A DNA stretch of 42,406 nucleotides from Gammaproteobacteria bacterium (GCA_003567855.1 PWYM01000266.1:1-42406), one strand, 5' to 3'. Positions 1-7,624 are shown, counted from the first letter of the stretch. Numbers and translations are program-made. The notes: a model not told the origin generated them from the letters alone.

Positions 1-137
1 GAGAAATGGCCGCGACCGTCCTTCGCGCCGGCATGGCCTACGTGCATATGGCTCTCGTCATGCACGTCAATCTTGTGGACGTCGAGGGCCGCTTCTATCC
101 GTTCCCGGATGGCAGTCATGCGTTCGGTATTGTTCAT
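1..137 (-). CDS. bolA: BolA family protein, N-terminal 45 residues (runs off the window)
   Basis: The ORF track misses this gene because it leaves the window before a stop codon. On the minus strand an ATG at 137 opens a frame that reads MNNTERMTAIRERIEAAL and then VHDESHMHVGH and GRGHF at the edge. The N-terminal RI-AAL helix and the HDESH-H-GHAG segment are typical of BolA proteins, whose family partners with monothiol glutaredoxins in [2Fe-2S] handling and affects cell shape and stress responses. The ATG overlaps the TGA of the upstream yciI gene in the sequence ATGA, so the two are probably translationally coupled. The yciI-bolA pairing is common in gammaproteobacteria. The C-terminal two thirds lie outside the window, so integrity cannot be judged. 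Confidence 0.85.
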   Translation of the reverse strand, partial: MNNTERMTAIRERIEAALDVHKIDVHDESHMHVGHAGAKDGRGHF

Positions 138-433
138 GGCATCACCTGGCGAAAGGGTTTGATCTCGATGCTCTCGAATACGCCCTCTGTCATGTAGGGG
201 TCGGCGTCGATCCACTCGCGGGCAGCGTCTCGAGACTCGAACTCCGCAATAATCAGGCTGCCCGTGAAGCCTGCTTCGCCGGGGTCTTCCGCGTCGATCG
301 CCGGGTGTGGCCCCGCCACGATCAGCCGACCCTGGTCCACGAGTTGCTGGACCCGGGCGAGGTGGCGCTCGCGCACGGCGCGTCGCCGCTGCAGGCTGTC
401 GGGGGTGTCGCGCGCGATGAGGACGTAGAGCAC
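134..433 (-). CDS. yciI: YciI family protein
   Basis: A small (99 aa) ferredoxin-like-fold protein of the YciI family; its biochemical role is not well established. The sequence has the family's early RRR and HL segments, AGPHPAID, GSLIIAEF and the closing DADPYMTEGVF block, ending in an EIKPF strand. The track extends the frame to 1177, but that extension is antisense to yciO. I place the start at GTG 433, giving MLYVLIARDTPDSLQRRR, because AGGA lies about ten bases upstream and homologues begin with a -YV-I-D-P-S- strand. It is divergent from yciO across 48 bp, and its stop overlaps the bolA start by four bases. Confidence 0.85.
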   Translation of the reverse strand: MLYVLIARDTPDSLQRRRAVRERHLARVQQLVDQGRLIVAGPHPAIDAEDPGEAGFTGSLIIAEFESRDAAREWIDADPYMTEGVFESIEIKPFRQVMP

Positions 434-469
434 TTTGATTCCATCCTGTAGTGGTGTGGGTTCGCCCGT

Positions 470-475
470 TACAAT
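470..475 (+). promoter_or_regulatory. -10 element TACAAT of yciO, possibly giving a leaderless mRNA
   Basis: TACAAT matches the sigma-70 -10 consensus at four to five positions and ends six bases before the yciO ATG. Transcription would then begin at or next to the start codon. No convincing -35 hexamer is seen 16-18 bp upstream and there is no Shine-Dalgarno sequence before the ATG. The same stretch read on the minus strand (TATTGT) could serve yciI. Confidence 0.4.
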
Positions 476-481
476 AACGCC

Positions 482-1123
482 ATGGCTGAGTATTTCCAGA
501 TCCACCCGGAGAATCCGCAACGCCGCCTCGTGCAACAGGTGGTCGAGATGCTGCACGCAGGCGCGGTCATGGCCTATCCGACTGACAGCAGCTACGCGCT
601 CGGTTGCCTGCTGGGTGACAAGGCGGCGATGGAGCGCATCCGGCGTATTCGCCAGGCTGACCGCGACCATAATTTCACCCTGGTTTGCCGGGACCTTTCG
701 GAAATCGCCTCCTATGGCATGGTCGATAACTCGACCTACCGGCTGCTCAAGGCGCTGACCCCGGGACCCTACACGTTCATTCTCCGAGCCACTCGCGAGG
801 TGCCACGTCGCCTGCAGCATCCGAAGCGCAAATCCATCGGCATCCGGGTGCCCGATCACCCCATCAGCCAGATGTTCCTGGAGGAGCTTGGGGAGCCGAT
901 AATGAGTTCCACGCTCTGGCTGCCGGGGGACGACAAGCCCCTTCTGGACGGCGACGAAATCCGCGACCACCTGGACAAGCAGATCGAGGTCATCATCGAC
1001 GGCGGGAACTGTGGTATTCAGGCGACGACGGTCATCGATCTGAGTTCCGGAGAGCCCAAGGTGCTGCGCCAGGGAAAGGGCTCCGTGGACTTCCTCGGCG
1101 CGGGCGCACGTGTCGCCGGATGA
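482..1123 (+). CDS. yciO: YciO, L-threonylcarbamoyladenylate synthase-like (Sua5/YrdC/YciO family)
   Basis: Member of the Sua5/YrdC/YciO fold. TsaC/Sua5 enzymes make threonylcarbamoyl-AMP for tRNA t6A; YciO itself is a paralogue whose cellular role is less certain. The 213 residues match E. coli YciO closely in order: FQIHPENPQRRLVQQ at the N-terminus, VMAYPTDSSYALGC (about 29-42) for nucleotide binding, RDHNFTLVCRDLSE, TPGPYTFILRAT, KRKSIGIRVPDHPI and a final TTVIDLSSGEPKVLRQG. The start at ATG 482 is set by alignment with E. coli, since no ribosome binding site is visible. It is followed 126 bp later by scpA in the same direction, the usual gammaproteobacterial order except that trpS, often present between them, is absent. 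Confidence 0.93.
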   Translation: MAEYFQIHPENPQRRLVQQVVEMLHAGAVMAYPTDSSYALGCLLGDKAAMERIRRIRQADRDHNFTLVCRDLSEIASYGMVDNSTYRLLKALTPGPYTFILRATREVPRRLQHPKRKSIGIRVPDHPISQMFLEELGEPIMSSTLWLPGDDKPLLDGDEIRDHLDKQIEVIIDGGNCGIQATTVIDLSSGEPKVLRQGKGSVDFLGAGARVAG

Positions 1124-1161
1124 CGGCGGCCGAACGCAGGCAGGGCGGGGGCGGATTCGCG

Positions 1162-1167
1162 TATCAT
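1162..1167 (+). promoter_or_regulatory. possible -10 element TATCAT upstream of scpA
   Basis: TATCAT in the 126 bp yciO-scpA gap, about 83 bp before the scpA start. The identical hexamer stands before gyrA and hisC. No -35 match is visible, so this is a weak call based on position and recurrence. Confidence 0.25.
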
Positions 1168-1249
1168 CTGGCCCCACACCCCGGCCGACAATGCTCTCGC
1201 CGGGTCGTCAGCATTCCCTCAACCCCTTGTATCCACGGCTGAATCCGGC

Positions 1250-2161
1250 ATGACCGAGCAGCGTACGCGAGAAGTGCAGATCGCCAACCCCACGCGGCTC
1301 GAGCGCGCGCCAGGGGACCTGTTGCGTGCACCGGTGCCGGCGCAGCAGGAAATGCCGTTCGCCATTGTAGAGGGGGAGGCACTGACGCAGCTGCCGCAGG
1401 ATCTGTACATCCCGCCGGATGCCCTGAAGGTGTTCCTCGAGGCCTTCGAGGGGCCGCTGGATCTGCTGCTCTACCTGATCCGCCGACAGAACATCGACAT
1501 TCTCGACATCCCCATTGCCGAGATTTCTCGCCAGTACATCCAGTACATCGAGCTGATGCGTGATCTCCAGTTCGAGCTGGCTGGCGAATACCTTCTCATG
1601 GCAGCGATGCTTGCCGAGATCAAGTCGAGGCTGCTGTTGCCCCGGCCGAAGGCCGAGGAGGGTGAAGAGGAAGACCCGCGCGCCGAACTCGTCCGACGAC
1701 TGCAGGAATACGAACGCTACAAGCAGGCCGCCGAAGATATCGACGGCCTGCCCCGGATGGAGCGCGACCATTGGCCCGTGAGTGTGGAATTCACGCATGC
1801 CGAGGTCGTGCAGAAGCTGCCGGATATCACGCTCAAGGAATTGCTGGTTGCCTTCAAGGAGGTGCTCGACCGCGCCTCGATGTTCGCCCACCACCATGTG
1901 CAGCGCGAGCCGTTGTCGGTACGCGAACGCATGACGCAGGTGCTTACGCGAATCAAGGCCGAGGAATTCACCGATTTCGTGCACCTGTTCGACCCTGAAG
2001 AGGGCCGCATGGGCGTGAGCGTCACGTTGCTGGCGCTGCTCGAGCTGATGCGCGAATCGCTCATCGAGCTGGTCCAGGCCGAGCCTTTTGCGCCCATCCA
2101 CGTCCGTGCGCCGGGTGCTCGAACCGCCGGCGCCTCACAGGTTGATCGAGCTGACGGATAA
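1250..2161 (+). CDS. scpA: Segregation and condensation protein A (kleisin)
   Basis: Kleisin subunit that bridges SMC heads and binds an ScpB dimer during chromosome compaction and segregation. The hallmark N-terminal helix FEGPLDLLLYLIRRQ is at about residues 66-80, followed by NIDILDIPIAEISRQY, the ELAGEYLLMAAMLAEIKSRLLLP helix and a C-terminal winged-helix segment. At 303 aa it is longer than the minimal family because of about 35 extra N-terminal residues before MPFAIVEGEALTQLPQDLYIPP; gammaproteobacterial ScpA proteins often carry such an extension. An alternative start is ATG 1352, but its AGGAA is too close to be a good ribosome binding site. It is separated from scpB by two bases. Confidence 0.95.
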   Translation: MTEQRTREVQIANPTRLERAPGDLLRAPVPAQQEMPFAIVEGEALTQLPQDLYIPPDALKVFLEAFEGPLDLLLYLIRRQNIDILDIPIAEISRQYIQYIELMRDLQFELAGEYLLMAAMLAEIKSRLLLPRPKAEEGEEEDPRAELVRRLQEYERYKQAAEDIDGLPRMERDHWPVSVEFTHAEVVQKLPDITLKELLVAFKEVLDRASMFAHHHVQREPLSVRERMTQVLTRIKAEEFTDFVHLFDPEEGRMGVSVTLLALLELMRESLIELVQAEPFAPIHVRAPGARTAGASQVDRADG

Positions 2162-2163
2162 GC

Positions 2164-3039
2164 ATGAACCAGGAAAAGATCAAACACATTGTCGAGGCGT
2201 CCCTTCTGGCCGCGGGTCGTCCGTTGTCGCTTGATGAAATTGCCGGTGTATTCGGAATCGAGGCGCCGAGCCGCGACGAGTTGCTCGAGGTCATAGAGGC
2301 CTTGCGTGCCGACTACCAGTCACGCGGGATCATGCTCGCCGAGGTTGCCAGCGGCTACCGCGTGCAGGTGCGCTCGAACATGGCTGACTGGATCTCGCGG
2401 CTCTGGGAGGAGCGCCCGCCGCGCTATTCCCGGGCGCTGATGGAGACGCTCGCGCTCATCGCGTACCGTCAGCCGATCACGCGGGCGGAAATCGAGGAAA
2501 TCCGCGGTGTTTCGGTGAGTACGAACATCGTTCGCACGCTGGGCGAGCGGAACTGGGTTCGCGTGGTCGGCCATCGTGACGTGCCCGGCAAGCCGGCGAT
2601 GTATGGCACCACCAGGGAGTTTCTGGACTACTTCGGGTTGAAGCGGCTGGACGAGCTGCCGGCGCTGTCCGAGCTTCGAGATATCGACCAGGTCAATCCG
2701 GAGCTGGCGTTCGAGGGCACGCAGCAGCAGGTGCCGGCGGTATCGGTCGAAGGCGATGCGGAGGGGGCATCATTGCAGGGCGATGAGCGGCAATCGGGTC
2801 CATCGGATGCTGCCGATGAAGCCCCGGAGTCGACGGCAGATTCGGCGTCGCCGCACGGCGAGATGCCGGACCGCCCGGACACCGCCCACGCGGAGGACGC
2901 TGCCGATCCGGAGTCCGGTGCCGTAGACGGCCTGGCCGACGGCGATCGTCGGGCCAACGAAAGTGACGCCGATCGATCCGAGTCGGAGTCGAGGGATTCG
3001 GGCAACGTCGTACCCTTGAAGAAACCCGGGTCGGCCTGA
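2164..3039 (+). CDS. scpB: Segregation and condensation protein B with long acidic tail
   Basis: Winged-helix partner of ScpA. Residues 1 to about 180 hold the two winged helices, including ALMETLALIAYRQPITRAEIE and the MYGTTREFLDYFGLKRLDELP block that closes the second domain. From about residue 190 to 291 the protein changes to a low-complexity tail very rich in Asp, Glu, Ser, Ala and Gly, with no recognisable domain, ending in VVPLKKPGSA. Gammaproteobacterial ScpB proteins vary in this region. The gene follows scpA by two bases and precedes rluB by ten, so the three are likely one transcript. Identity is secure; the function of the tail is unknown. Confidence 0.95.
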   Translation: MNQEKIKHIVEASLLAAGRPLSLDEIAGVFGIEAPSRDELLEVIEALRADYQSRGIMLAEVASGYRVQVRSNMADWISRLWEERPPRYSRALMETLALIAYRQPITRAEIEEIRGVSVSTNIVRTLGERNWVRVVGHRDVPGKPAMYGTTREFLDYFGLKRLDELPALSELRDIDQVNPELAFEGTQQQVPAVSVEGDAEGASLQGDERQSGPSDAADEAPESTADSASPHGEMPDRPDTAHAEDAADPESGAVDGLADGDRRANESDADRSESESRDSGNVVPLKKPGSA

Positions 3040-3049
3040 GCAAACCGGC

Positions 3050-3895
3050 GTGGCCGAGCGTATACAGAAACACCTCGCCCGCGTCGGCGCCGGCTCGCGC
3101 CGCCAGGTCGAGCGCTGGATCGACGAAGGTCGGCTGACCGTGGACGGCCAGCCGGCCCGGCCTGGGCAGCCCGTGGACGGGAGCGAGAGCTTCGCGCTGG
3201 ACGGCCGGCTGATCAAGCTCGTGCGAAAGCCCAAGCGCCACGCCTGGCTCGCCTATCACAAGCCCGAAGGCGAGGTCACCACGCGCCACGATCCCGAGGG
3301 CCGCCCAACCGTGTTCGAGGCGCTGCCCAAGGGGCGGCGACGTTGGATCGTCGTGGGCCGCCTCGACATCAACACCTCCGGGCTGCTGCTGTTCACGTCG
3401 GATGGTGATCTCGCGAACCGGCTGATGCATCCGTCATGGGAGGTGCCGCGCACCTATGCGGTGCGGGTCCTCGGCGAGGTCACCGAGGCGAGCCTGGCAC
3501 GGCTGACCACGGGCGTGCGGCTCGACGACGGCCCGGCACGGTTCGATACGGTGGTCGCCGCCGGTGGCACCGGGGCGAACACCTGGTTCCACGTTCAGCT
3601 TGCCGAGGGACGCAATCGCGAGGTCCGGCGGTTGTGGGAGGCCGTCGGCCACCGCGTCAGTCGCCTGATCCGTATCGGCTACGGTCCAATCGCGCTGCCG
3701 CCCGGCCTGAAGCAGGGGCAGCATCGGGCGCTCGAGCCGGCGGAAGTCCAGGCCCTGTACGAAAGCGTCGATCTGCCGGTGCCGGGTGATGAAAGCAGCG
3801 ATCAGCCGCCGGAGCGCACACCCGCGCGTGGGCGGGCACGCCACAGCGGCCCGTCGTCACCGCGTCCGCGGAAAAAGGCTCCGGGCAGGCGTTAG
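3050..3895 (+). CDS. rluB: 23S rRNA pseudouridine(2605) synthase RluB-type
   Basis: RsuA/RluB/E/F-family pseudouridine synthase. An S4 RNA-binding domain occupies residues 3-60 (RIQKHLARVGAGSRRQVERW), and the catalytic motif GRLDINTSGLLLFTSDG lies at 103-119 with Asp106 as the presumed nucleophile. NREVRRLWEAVGH is also conserved. Assignment to RluB rather than RsuA rests on the position after scpB and on the basic C-terminal tail (RGRARHSGPSSPRPRKKAPGRR), which is typical of RluB. The start is GTG 3050; no upstream in-frame ATG fits. It converges with yciK across a 64 bp gap in which I see only a weak inverted repeat near 3948-3959. Confidence 0.92.
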   Translation: MAERIQKHLARVGAGSRRQVERWIDEGRLTVDGQPARPGQPVDGSESFALDGRLIKLVRKPKRHAWLAYHKPEGEVTTRHDPEGRPTVFEALPKGRRRWIVVGRLDINTSGLLLFTSDGDLANRLMHPSWEVPRTYAVRVLGEVTEASLARLTTGVRLDDGPARFDTVVAAGGTGANTWFHVQLAEGRNREVRRLWEAVGHRVSRLIRIGYGPIALPPGLKQGQHRALEPAEVQALYESVDLPVPGDESSDQPPERTPARGRARHSGPSSPRPRKKAPGRR

Positions 3896-3959
3896 TGGCA
3901 GTTCGTCAGGCCGCCTGCAAAATCCGCGTGGTTAGCAGTGCTTAGCCGCCTGGTCAGGC

Positions 3960-4739
3960 TCAATGCGTGCGCTTCGAGGTGTCAGGCGCCGAGGCCGGTG
4001 GTTGGCAGTCAAACGACTGGCCGGTGATCGCCTCGCTGTCGGGGCCCAGCAGGTAGAGGTAGGGGCCGACGATCTCGTCGGGCTTGCGCAGCTTGTCGCG
4101 GTCTTCAGCCGGGTAGGCGCGGTAGCGAAGTTCAGTGCGAACGGGCCCCGGGTTGATGCAGTTCACGCGCACCGGTGGGCGCGTGCCTTCCAGCTCATCG
4201 GCCAGCACCTGCATCAGGCCCTCGGTGCCGAACTTCGATACCGCGTAGGCGCCCCAGAACGCCTTGCCGCGGCGACCAACGCCGCTGCTCGTGAACACGA
4301 TGCTAGGGTCTTTCGCCGTTTGCAGCAGCGGCAGCAGGCAGCGGGTTAGGATGAACGGCGCGGTCAGGTTCACGTGCATCACGCGCTGCCAAGTGCCCAC
4401 ATCGAAGTGGCCGATGGGGCTACGTTCGCCCAGGATGCCGGCATTGTGGACCAGGCCGTCGAGGCGGCCGTGCTCGGACTCCAGCGCGTCGACCAAGGCT
4501 TGGTAGTGTTCGCCCTGCGCCTTTTCGAGGTCCATTGGCACGATTGACGGGCGTGGGCTGCCCGCGTTGACGATCTCGTCGTACACCTCTTCGAGTCGGG
4601 GTACCTTCCGGCCGAGCAGGATCACCGTCGCGCCTTGGGCAGCACACGCGATGGCGACCGCGCGGCCAATCCCCGCACCGGCGCCGGTGATCAGCACGAC
4701 TCGCTCGGAGAGTAGATTGTCTCGACCTTTATAGTCCAT
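3960..4739 (-). CDS. yciK: YciK-type short-chain dehydrogenase/reductase
   Basis: Rossmann-fold SDR of 259 aa. The nucleotide site is TGAGAGIG (18-25), followed by the LHNAG-like VHNAGIL motif, the catalytic Ser in FTSSGVGR and the YAVSK catalytic pair; INPGPVRTELR follows as in E. coli YciK. The substrate of YciK is not known. The track starts at 4814. ATG 4739 (MDYKGRDNLLSERVVLITG) aligns with the E. coli N-terminus, while ATG 4766 overlaps the previous stop as ATGA and could also be used. The first 30 codons are unusually AT-rich for this window. It is the last gene of the mtaD-ubiG-mupP-rmuC operon; mtaD-ubiG-mupP-yciK is a Pseudomonas arrangement. Confidence 0.9.
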   Translation of the reverse strand: MDYKGRDNLLSERVVLITGAGAGIGRAVAIACAAQGATVILLGRKVPRLEEVYDEIVNAGSPRPSIVPMDLEKAQGEHYQALVDALESEHGRLDGLVHNAGILGERSPIGHFDVGTWQRVMHVNLTAPFILTRCLLPLLQTAKDPSIVFTSSGVGRRGKAFWGAYAVSKFGTEGLMQVLADELEGTRPPVRVNCINPGPVRTELRYRAYPAEDRDKLRKPDEIVGPYLYLLGPDSEAITGQSFDCQPPASAPDTSKRTH

Positions 4740-4762
4740 TATTTCAGAATCTTGCACTATGT

Positions 4763-5605
4763 TCATGAGGTGGTTTCTCTTGAAATTGCACGGGCTGTTC
4801 GCCAGCTCAGCCACAGCGGTTGCCAGGCGGCCAGGCGCGTAGGTTTCGCCGGTACCCTCGTTGCCAGAACGTCGGTGGCGCGTGCCAGCAGCGCGTTGTA
4901 CAGCGTCGCGAGCAGTCGCAGAAAGACCGGCGCGTCGGTGCGGATGGGTACGGCGGCGCCCGCCTTGCCCAGCGTGATCACCGCATCGACCCCTTGGGCC
5001 ACGTGCTCGGGCCTCGGCATGGTGCCATCATCGGTGAGCAGCGTCTCGGGTCGTTCAAGTGCAGCAAGCGGCATCTCGAGGCGGCCACGCGCGAGGCTCG
5101 GCCCGAGATCCGCGAGGATTTCCGCGCAGCGCATCAGCTGCCCGGTGTCGCGACCGTCACGGATCGCAATCGATTCGGGTGCGCCACACGCCAGCGCGAG
5201 GGTGCTGAGCGGGGCGCCACGCCGGCGGAATGCCTGCAGGCGAAGTTCGTCGGCGTGTTCGTGGCCGCGGCCTTCGAATTCCTCTTCTACGGCCACCAGC
5301 AGTTCGCGCATCAGCGTGTTGGCCAGCGCATCGCCTTCGAGCCATGGCGATGCGGCGACTGCCCGCGGATGGCGCGGCGCGCCCGCCTCGAGTCGGCCGA
5401 GCTCCTCGTGCCACCATGCGAGGCGCATGCGCATCGGCTCGGGTTCGGTGATGCGCCGGGGCAGCGAGTCGAGCTCGTGCCACAGCGCGTATACCGCCGC
5501 GATCGCCGGTCGCTGTTCCGGCGGTGAAAACAGCATCGCGAACCATGCGGGTGAGCCCGGCGCCGGGTGAGTGGCGTCGGCCGAGGGTTCGATCTCGGGG
5601 CTCAT
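4763..5605 (-). CDS. Squalene/phytoene synthase-family protein, NDUFAF6-like with degenerate active site
   Basis: A 280 aa all-helical protein of the squalene/phytoene synthase fold. Visible landmarks are the AWFAMLFSPPEQRPAI opening, the YALWHEL / MRMRLAWWHEEL region and LMRCAEILADLGPSLARGRLEMPL, which corresponds to the second metal-binding region of true synthases (-ILRDV-ED--RGR-YLP). In both places the paired acidic residues that coordinate Mg-diphosphate are missing: DSLPR replaces DxxxD and DLGPS replaces DVxED. Its length and degenerate motifs resemble NDUFAF6-type proteins, which act in respiratory complex I assembly in mitochondria, rather than prenyl synthases. Its start overlaps the rmuC stop (ATGA). 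Its function here is unknown; catalysis of prenyl coupling seems unlikely. Confidence 0.72.
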   Translation of the reverse strand: MSPEIEPSADATHPAPGSPAWFAMLFSPPEQRPAIAAVYALWHELDSLPRRITEPEPMRMRLAWWHEELGRLEAGAPRHPRAVAASPWLEGDALANTLMRELLVAVEEEFEGRGHEHADELRLQAFRRRGAPLSTLALACGAPESIAIRDGRDTGQLMRCAEILADLGPSLARGRLEMPLAALERPETLLTDDGTMPRPEHVAQGVDAVITLGKAGAAVPIRTDAPVFLRLLATLYNALLARATDVLATRVPAKPTRLAAWQPLWLSWRTARAISRETTS

Positions 5606-6957
5606 GCGCCGCGTTCGGCCGGGTCGTCGTCGGCGGCGCTATCGCCGTCTTCTCCCGGCGACGCAACATCGGTGTGCCCGGCTGCGGTTGCTCCGGGTGT
5701 CGAGCGGGGGAGTGCATCGACGCTGTCGGGGCGTTCTACCGCTTTCTTGCCCTGAACGCCGAGCTCGGTGAACTTGCGCGCGCCCGGGAGCACCATCCGG
5801 TCGAGTGAGCCGACGGCCTGGTTGTAGGTGTCGACGCTGCGCCGCAGGTGCAGGCCGACCTTGCCGAGATGGCCGGTGAAGGTACCCAAACGGTCATAGA
5901 GTTCGACCGCAAGTTTGCGGATTTCCTCGGCGTTTTCGGCCAGTGCCATCTGGCGCCAGCCGTAGGCGACGGCCTTCAGCAGTGCGACGAGGCTGATGGG
6001 CGTGGCGAGAATCACCTGCTGGCGCATCGCATCGTCGAGCAGGCCCGGGCGCTGGTCGAGCGCCGCGGCGAGGAACTGGTCGCCGGGGATGAACAGGATC
6101 ACGAACTCGGGCGAGCGCGGAAACTGCGACCAGTAGGCCTTGGACGCGAGTTCGCGAACACGCTCGGCGACCTTGCTGGCATGACGGCGCAGCGCCTCGT
6201 CACGGCGCGCATCGTCAGGCGCGTTGACAGCATCGAGGTAGGCGTCGAGCGGCGTCTTTACATCGACGACGAGCTGGCGCTGCTCGGGCATGTGCACGAC
6301 GAGGTCGGGACGCACCGGGCCGTCCTCGGTCTGCGTGTGGCTCTGCTCGACGAAGTCGCAGTGCTGGACCATGCCGGCGAGCTCGACCAGCCGGCGCAGC
6401 GTGATCTCGCCCCACTGGCCTCGCACCTCCGGGCGCCGCAGCGCAGTGACGAGGTTACGGGTCTCGAGCTGCAGCGCCTCCTGCGTCTGGGTCATGCTTC
6501 GAAGCTGCGCGTGGATGCTGCCGTAGGCCTGTTCGCGTGACTTTTCGAGCGCGCGGATCTGCTCCTCGGTGCGCTTCAGCGCCTCGTTGATCGGCTTGAC
6601 CATCGACTCGACGGCCTGCTGGCGGGCGCCGAGATCGCTGCGCGCCTTCTCGTGCTCGGTGTTGAGGCTCTGGCGCGCGAGCTTGAGGAAGTCGTCGCTG
6701 ACCTTGCGCAGCGTGTCGCCGGCGAGCGTGTCAAAGCGTGACGTGATGCGTTCCTGCGCAAGCTGCAGGGCCTGCTCGCGCTCTGCGCGCAGCTTCTCCT
6801 CCGAGCCCAGGCGCTCCTGCAGGCGGATGTTCTCTGCGACCAGCGCGTCGCGCTCGCGGCGCTTCGCGGTGGCGGTGACCAGTGCGCCGACCGTGGCGCC
6901 GATCAGCAGTGCCACGATCATGAACGCCCAGGCCGAGACGTCAGCCGGCACGTTCAC
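5602..6957 (-). CDS. rmuC: DNA recombination protein RmuC
   Basis: RmuC family (451 aa), a predicted restriction-endonuclease-like fold protein that limits inverted-repeat-driven rearrangements in E. coli. There is one N-terminal membrane anchor (about 12-31, AFMIVALLIGATVGALV), a long charged coiled coil up to about residue 200, and the RmuC core with VRPDLVVHMPEQRQLVVDVKTPLDAYLDA, YWSQFPRSPEFVILFIPG and LVALLKAVAYGWRQ. The C-terminal 45 residues are low-complexity and acidic. Its start lies 17 bases inside the mupP 3' end and its stop overlaps the next gene by four, so it is embedded in the operon. RmuC is not normally part of the ubiG-mupP-yciK cluster that I recall from Pseudomonas. Confidence 0.93.
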   Translation of the reverse strand: MNVPADVSAWAFMIVALLIGATVGALVTATAKRRERDALVAENIRLQERLGSEEKLRAEREQALQLAQERITSRFDTLAGDTLRKVSDDFLKLARQSLNTEHEKARSDLGARQQAVESMVKPINEALKRTEEQIRALEKSREQAYGSIHAQLRSMTQTQEALQLETRNLVTALRRPEVRGQWGEITLRRLVELAGMVQHCDFVEQSHTQTEDGPVRPDLVVHMPEQRQLVVDVKTPLDAYLDAVNAPDDARRDEALRRHASKVAERVRELASKAYWSQFPRSPEFVILFIPGDQFLAAALDQRPGLLDDAMRQQVILATPISLVALLKAVAYGWRQMALAENAEEIRKLAVELYDRLGTFTGHLGKVGLHLRRSVDTYNQAVGSLDRMVLPGARKFTELGVQGKKAVERPDSVDALPRSTPGATAAGHTDVASPGEDGDSAADDDPAERGA

Positions 6958-7624
6958 CTACCTCGCCGGTCGCGCCGATCAGCGCCAGCAACTCCAGCGG
7001 TGACCCTATCACGAGGTCGGCCGACCAGTCGGCGGCGGTCGCCGGGTCGGCAAGATAGCCGTAGCCGGCGGCAACGGTCCGCATGCCCGCCGCGCGGCCG
7101 GCAACGATGTCGCGGGGCGCGTCGCCGACGTAGATGCAGTGACCAGGTTCTGTGCCGAGCAGCTTTGCGGCGTGCAGCAGGGGGTCGGGATGTGGCTTGC
7201 GGCGCGGCAGCGTGTCTCCGCCGACGAGGCAGCCCGCAGTGGCCGCAAGACCCAGCGCCTCGAGCAGCGGGCCGGCGAGGTACGCGGGCTTGTTCGTGAC
7301 GACGCCCCAGGCCCAGCCGGCCTTCAAAGCAGCATCAATAACTTTCTCGAAGCCATTGAAAATACGGGAGTCTACGCAAAGCCGGCGTTCGTAGTGATCG
7401 AGGTAACGCAGCCGGAGTTCGACGAGTGCCGGGTCCTCGGGTGCGAGCCCGTAGCCGACCTGCAACAGGCCCACCGCGCCATCGGAGACGCGTTGCCGTG
7501 CGGCCTGGTAGGTGACCGGTGCGCGCCCCTCGGCGGCGAGCATCTCGTTCAGCGTTCCGACCATGTCCGGCGCGGTGTCGATCAGCGTGCCGTCGAGGTC
7601 GAGGAGCAGCGCGGGACGCGGCAT
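6941..7624 (-). CDS. mupP: HAD phosphatase, probable N-acetylmuramate-6-phosphate phosphatase MupP (often annotated Gph)
   Basis: Haloacid dehalogenase hydrolase, 227 aa. The nucleophile motif is LLLDLDGTLIDT (Asp9, Asp11), motif II is WGVVTNKP, motif III KPHPDPLL, and motif IV YVGDAPRDIVAG. Automatic annotation would call it phosphoglycolate phosphatase. Two things favour MupP, the Pseudomonas enzyme that dephosphorylates MurNAc-6-phosphate in peptidoglycan recycling: its place between ubiG and yciK, exactly where PA3172 lies, and shared phrases such as WGVVTNKP, the late GYGY and W-ADLVI-SPLEL. The start is ATG 7624, whose A is also the last base of the ubiG stop (TGATG). The recycling partners AmgK and MurU are not in this window. 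Confidence 0.8.
   Translation of the reverse strand: MPRPALLLDLDGTLIDTAPDMVGTLNEMLAAEGRAPVTYQAARQRVSDGAVGLLQVGYGLAPEDPALVELRLRYLDHYERRLCVDSRIFNGFEKVIDAALKAGWAWGVVTNKPAYLAGPLLEALGLAATAGCLVGGDTLPRRKPHPDPLLHAAKLLGTEPGHCIYVGDAPRDIVAGRAAGMRTVAAGYGYLADPATAADWSADLVIGSPLELLALIGATGEVGERAG

Noticed and set aside
134-1177. Single 347-codon minus ORF as given in the track
   Set aside because: Only the last 99 codons are YciI; the rest is antisense to yciO, whose alignment to E. coli YciO is full length.
3896-3959. Bidirectional terminator between rluB and yciK
   Set aside because: Only a five-base GCCTG-GT-CAGGC repeat is present, with a loop too small to fold well and no T-run.
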